Assembly: GCA_030426475.1 (NCBI GenBank)
Contig: JAUHYR010000002.1
Span: 1 to 64,000, forward strand
Source: Bacteroidia bacterium
GTDB taxonomy: Bacteria; Bacteroidota; Bacteroidia; Flavobacteriales_E; Vicingaceae
DNA: 64,000 nt
Reading direction: 5' to 3'
Part shown: positions 61,124 to 64,000 of the stretch, piece by piece
Layout: each line of letters begins with the position of its first letter
Position numbering within the stretch: the stretch's first letter is position 1
Program-made: the position numbers and the translations under genes
Notes under the pieces: model-generated
What the model was told of the DNA's origin: nothing
Database searches by the model: none
The model's input: only the letters and a program-made list of their open reading frames with translations

Positions 61124-63835
61124 ATGAAATACCTTAGTTTTTTATTCGCCCTATTTATCTCCTTATCCTTTTATGCACAAGACGAACCTTTTTTAGAGCT
61201 ATCCGGAATAGTAGCTGATGCTGATAATGGTAAAAAACTTGATGGTGTAAACATTAATATTATTGCTGATGGAGCATCAGAATCTAACTTTTACACAGAC
61301 GGAGGAAAGTATTACTATCAACTAAAGTTTGGAAAAAATTACATGGTAGTTTACTCCAGAACAGGGTATGTTACCAAAAAACTAAACATAAATACCAATG
61401 GTGTTCCTCCTGAAAAACAAAACAAAATAAAAGACCTTGAAATAGAAATGACCTTGTTTGAAAAAATTCAAGGCATGGACTATAGTTTACTAAACCAACC
61501 CATTGGAAAATCAGCTTATAACGGCAAAGATGAAATTGCTTGGGACTTTGCTTACACAAGCCAAATGAATCAAAAAATAGAGGCTTTAATAGCAGAATAC
61601 AAAAAGAAAAAGCTGCAAGAAGAAGCTAAAGAACAAGCTTACAAAGAAGCCATGAGCAACGGAGATATGGCATTATTGAAAAAAGATTTTCCAAATGCTA
61701 AGTCAAACTATGAAAAAGCATTATCGGTAAAACCGGGAGACGAAGCAGCAACAAAAAAACTAGAAACTCTAAAGGCATTTGAAGAAAAAGAAAAGCAAAA
61801 ATTAGCTGAGGCAGAAGCAAAGAAAAAAGCCGAAGAAGAAGCACAGCGTGCAAAAGAAGAAGCAGAAAAAGAAGCGCAACGTCAAGCAGAATTAGCTAAG
61901 CAAAAAGAGCTTGAAGCAATTAACAATAAGTATAAGGAGTTAATTACAAAAGCTGACAATGCATTTAATGGCTCTAAGTACGATGAAGCCATATTACATT
62001 ATAAATCATCGTTAGAAGTAAAGCCGGATGAAACATATCCGAAAGACAAAATTGCTGAAGCAGAAGCTAAAAAAGCCGAATTGGCAGCAAAAGCAGAAGA
62101 ACAAAAAAAGCTAGAAGAACAATACAAAACTATCATTGCTGATGCCGATAAAAAGTTTTTTGCAAACGAATTGAATGAAGCAAAAACTATTTATCAAGAG
62201 GCTTCAAAAGTTAAACCGGATGAAGCGTATCCAAAAAATCAGATTAAAGAAATTGACAACAAACTAGCACAGATAGCAGCTAAAGAACAAGAAGAAAAAG
62301 CCAAAAAAGATAAATACGCTCAACTTATAAAAGACGGAGATTTAGCAATGAACTCAGAAAATTATACTGAAGCTAAAACCAATTATCAAAATGCACTTAG
62401 TCTTTTTGCAAACGAAGCTTATCCAAAAGAAAAAGTATTGGAAATAGATAAAATTTTAGCTGAAAAAGCGGCTAAAGAAAAAGCAGCAGCAGAATTAGAA
62501 GCCAACTATAATAAACTTATTGCAGAAGGTGACAAACTATTTAGCGCAAATGACTTGGTAAAATCTAAGTCTTCATTTCAACAAGCACTTCAATTAAAAC
62601 CCGAAGAAACTTATCCCAAAAACAAGATAGAAGAAATTGATGCAAAACTTTCTGAATTAGCGGTTGATGAAAAGTATAATTCATTGATAAAAGAAGCCGA
62701 CAGATTGCTTGACTCAAAAAATTTAGAAGTAGCCAAACAAAAGTATGAAGAGGCGCTTACTATAAAGCAAGAAGATTACCCTCAATCAAAAATTGAAGAA
62801 ATAAATGCTGAGCTGGAAAAGTTGGCTCAATTAGAAAAAGAAAAAGCCGAACAACAAAAGCAATATAATGATGCTATTGCCAGAGCAGATAAATCATTTG
62901 CCGGAAACAACTTAGAAGATGCTAAATCAGGTTACCAAGAAGCATTAGAAATATTTCCAAAAGAAGCTTATCCAAAACAAAAAATAGCGGAAATTGAAAA
63001 AATAATGGCAGACCAACTTGCTAAAAGTGAAGCCGAAAAAGCTATTAATGAAAAATACAATGCTTTAATTACTCAAGCCGATGAATCTTTTGAAAATAGC
63101 GAGTATCAAAATTCTATTTCAAAATACAAAGAAGCTTTAACGGTTAAGCCAAACGAATCGTATCCAAAATCAAAAATTAATGAAATTGAAAACCTTTTAG
63201 ATGAGATGGCTAAAGAAAAGCTAGCTCAACAAGAGGCAGATGCCGAAGCTAAGCGACTGGCAGAATTAGAAGCTAAGAAAAAAGCTGAAGAAGAAGCTAA
63301 GAAAGCTGCGGAATTGGCTGCAAAAGAAGAAGCCGCAAAAAAAGCTGCCGAACTTGAAGCACAACGAAAAGCCGAAGAAGAAGCCAAAAAAGCTGCCGAA
63401 CTAGCCGCAAACAAAGCTTCTGAACAAGAAAAACAAAAAGCACTAGAAGCGCAAAAAACAAAGTATAACAAATTAGTGGAAGAGGCAGATAACTTTTTTG
63501 CAGAAGAAAATTATACCTCAGCCTCTGATAAATATTGGAAAGCCTTAGAGATATTTCCTGATGAACAATATCCAAAAGACCAAATATTGGTAATTGAACA
63601 AAAGCAAAAAGAGATGGACTTAGCTAAGCAGCAAGCCTTAGAAGAGGAAAAAAGAAAAGCAGACGAAGAAGCTAGGAGATTAGAAGCAGAAGCCCGCAAA
63701 AAAGAGTTAGAAGAAATGGGAGAAGATAAAGGCTTTAGAGTAAACAGTACAGGTGGAAATTCTACCAGCTTAAAAGGTATTGGAAAAGGACAAAAGAAGA
63801 AAGAAAATTCTGTAAAAGTGAAAGTTTCTTTTTAA
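61124..63835 (+). CDS. Long exported TPR/coiled-coil repeat protein with N-terminal CRD-like domain
   Basis: 903 residues. MKYLSFLFALFISLSFYAQ is the signal peptide. Residues about 24-110 form a carboxypeptidase-regulatory-like domain (LELSGIVADADNGKKLDGVN). From about residue 165 there are some nine units of 55-75 residues: a TPR-like helix pair (KYNALITQADESFENSEYQN, then YKEALTVKPNESYPK), the fixed motif YPKxKIxEI, and a charged Ala/Glu/Lys helix. Linkers near residues 215-260 and 690-765 are nearly pure coiled coil. The C-terminus is basic (KGQKKKENSVKVKVSF). A periplasmic rod or scaffold is likely; no catalytic site is visible. Similar proteins are sometimes labelled microtubule-binding, which should be disregarded. 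Confidence 0.85.
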   Translation: MKYLSFLFALFISLSFYAQDEPFLELSGIVADADNGKKLDGVNINIIADGASESNFYTDGGKYYYQLKFGKNYMVVYSRTGYVTKKLNINTNGVPPEKQNKIKDLEIEMTLFEKIQGMDYSLLNQPIGKSAYNGKDEIAWDFAYTSQMNQKIEALIAEYKKKKLQEEAKEQAYKEAMSNGDMALLKKDFPNAKSNYEKALSVKPGDEAATKKLETLKAFEEKEKQKLAEAEAKKKAEEEAQRAKEEAEKEAQRQAELAKQKELEAINNKYKELITKADNAFNGSKYDEAILHYKSSLEVKPDETYPKDKIAEAEAKKAELAAKAEEQKKLEEQYKTIIADADKKFFANELNEAKTIYQEASKVKPDEAYPKNQIKEIDNKLAQIAAKEQEEKAKKDKYAQLIKDGDLAMNSENYTEAKTNYQNALSLFANEAYPKEKVLEIDKILAEKAAKEKAAAELEANYNKLIAEGDKLFSANDLVKSKSSFQQALQLKPEETYPKNKIEEIDAKLSELAVDEKYNSLIKEADRLLDSKNLEVAKQKYEEALTIKQEDYPQSKIEEINAELEKLAQLEKEKAEQQKQYNDAIARADKSFAGNNLEDAKSGYQEALEIFPKEAYPKQKIAEIEKIMADQLAKSEAEKAINEKYNALITQADESFENSEYQNSISKYKEALTVKPNESYPKSKINEIENLLDEMAKEKLAQQEADAEAKRLAELEAKKKAEEEAKKAAELAAKEEAAKKAAELEAQRKAEEEAKKAAELAANKASEQEKQKALEAQKTKYNKLVEEADNFFAEENYTSASDKYWKALEIFPDEQYPKDQILVIEQKQKEMDLAKQQALEEEKRKADEEARRLEAEARKKELEEMGEDKGFRVNSTGGNSTSLKGIGKGQKKKENSVKVKVSF

Positions 63836-64000
63836 CCCAACAACTCTTCCAGTTTTTGATGTAAAGCTTCGCCTCTTACGTTTTTAGCAACTATTTTTCC
63901 TTCTTTATCAATCAAAAAAGTCATAGGAATACCTTGAATATTAAACACAGGCACTACGCTTGAATTCCAACCTTTAAGGTCACTCACATGATTAGGCCAT
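63832..64000 (-). CDS. Partial thioredoxin-like (TlpA/AhpC-type) protein, C-terminus only
   Basis: The minus frame reads from the window edge to a TAA at 63834-63832, giving 55 residues. WPNHVSDLKGWNSSVVPVFN, then IQGIPMTFLIDKEGKIVAKN and a terminal EALHQKLEELLG are the cis-Pro strand and last helix of a TlpA/ResA-type thioredoxin fold. The active-site Cys pair would lie outside the window. It is convergent with the long TPR gene; the two stops share TTAA. Confidence 0.8.
   Translation of the reverse strand, partial: WPNHVSDLKGWNSSVVPVFNIQGIPMTFLIDKEGKIVAKNVRGEALHQKLEELLG

Overview
The window is AT-rich and reads as Bacteroidota chromosome, most likely a Flavobacteriales-type organism. The supporting evidence is a type IX secretion system (T9SS) toolkit (GldA, a DUF5103 plug protein, a PorE-like protein), cargo with type A and type B T9SS sorting domains, a long SecA ending in a [13 protein letters not shown] zinc tail, a complete Na+-NQR operon, and promoters of the Bacteroidota type (TAnnTTTG or TAnnTTCG, about 18 nt after a TTG). 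Most starts lack a Shine-Dalgarno site. I saw no rRNA, tRNA, CRISPR array, insertion sequence or prophage. I cannot name the genus.

Layout. 1-5.3 kb: the end of a secreted protein, a DUF5522-hutU pair, a divergent XRE regulator and stand-alone receiver, a PLP enzyme, and a DUF2795 protein. 5.3-16.4 kb: secA and an MFS pump face the operon rsgA-dtd-lipoprotein-mazG; then gldA, a thioredoxin-like lipoprotein, metK and an exported asparaginase. 16.4-21.8 kb: a methyltransferase, a LolD-like ATPase, a cobalamin adenosyltransferase, a TPR/PD40 protein, an unknown exported protein and a sulfotransferase. 21.9-28.5 kb: four tandem T9SS type A cargo genes; three have a glycine-rich domain nested inside a HYR domain, and three share a palindrome at a fixed distance from the start. 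28.6-34.8 kb: nqrABCDEF on the minus strand. 34.9-38.1 kb: T9SS plug, glycosyltransferase and outer-membrane protein. 38.1-48.8 kb: three giant PKD/Ig adhesins with type B sorting domains, related as a modular mosaic. 48.8-56.2 kb: glmM, cysteine desulfurase and a metallo-beta-lactamase-fold hydrolase, opposite an operon of TPR protein, phosphosulfolactate synthase, DUF368 lipid carrier and aroE. 56.3-64 kb: exported TPR protein, PorE-like protein, BNR-type T9SS cargo, a long periplasmic TPR/coiled-coil protein and a partial thioredoxin-like gene.

How it fits together. SecA would take signal-peptide proteins across the inner membrane. The T9SS parts here would then take CTD-bearing cargo to the surface, and Na+-NQR would supply ion-motive force. 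The most unusual material is the tandem HYR/glycine-rich cargo cluster with its shared palindrome and 123-nt identical duplication, the mosaic adhesin trio, and the regulator/receiver pair whose shared spacer carries an inverted repeat inside a good promoter.
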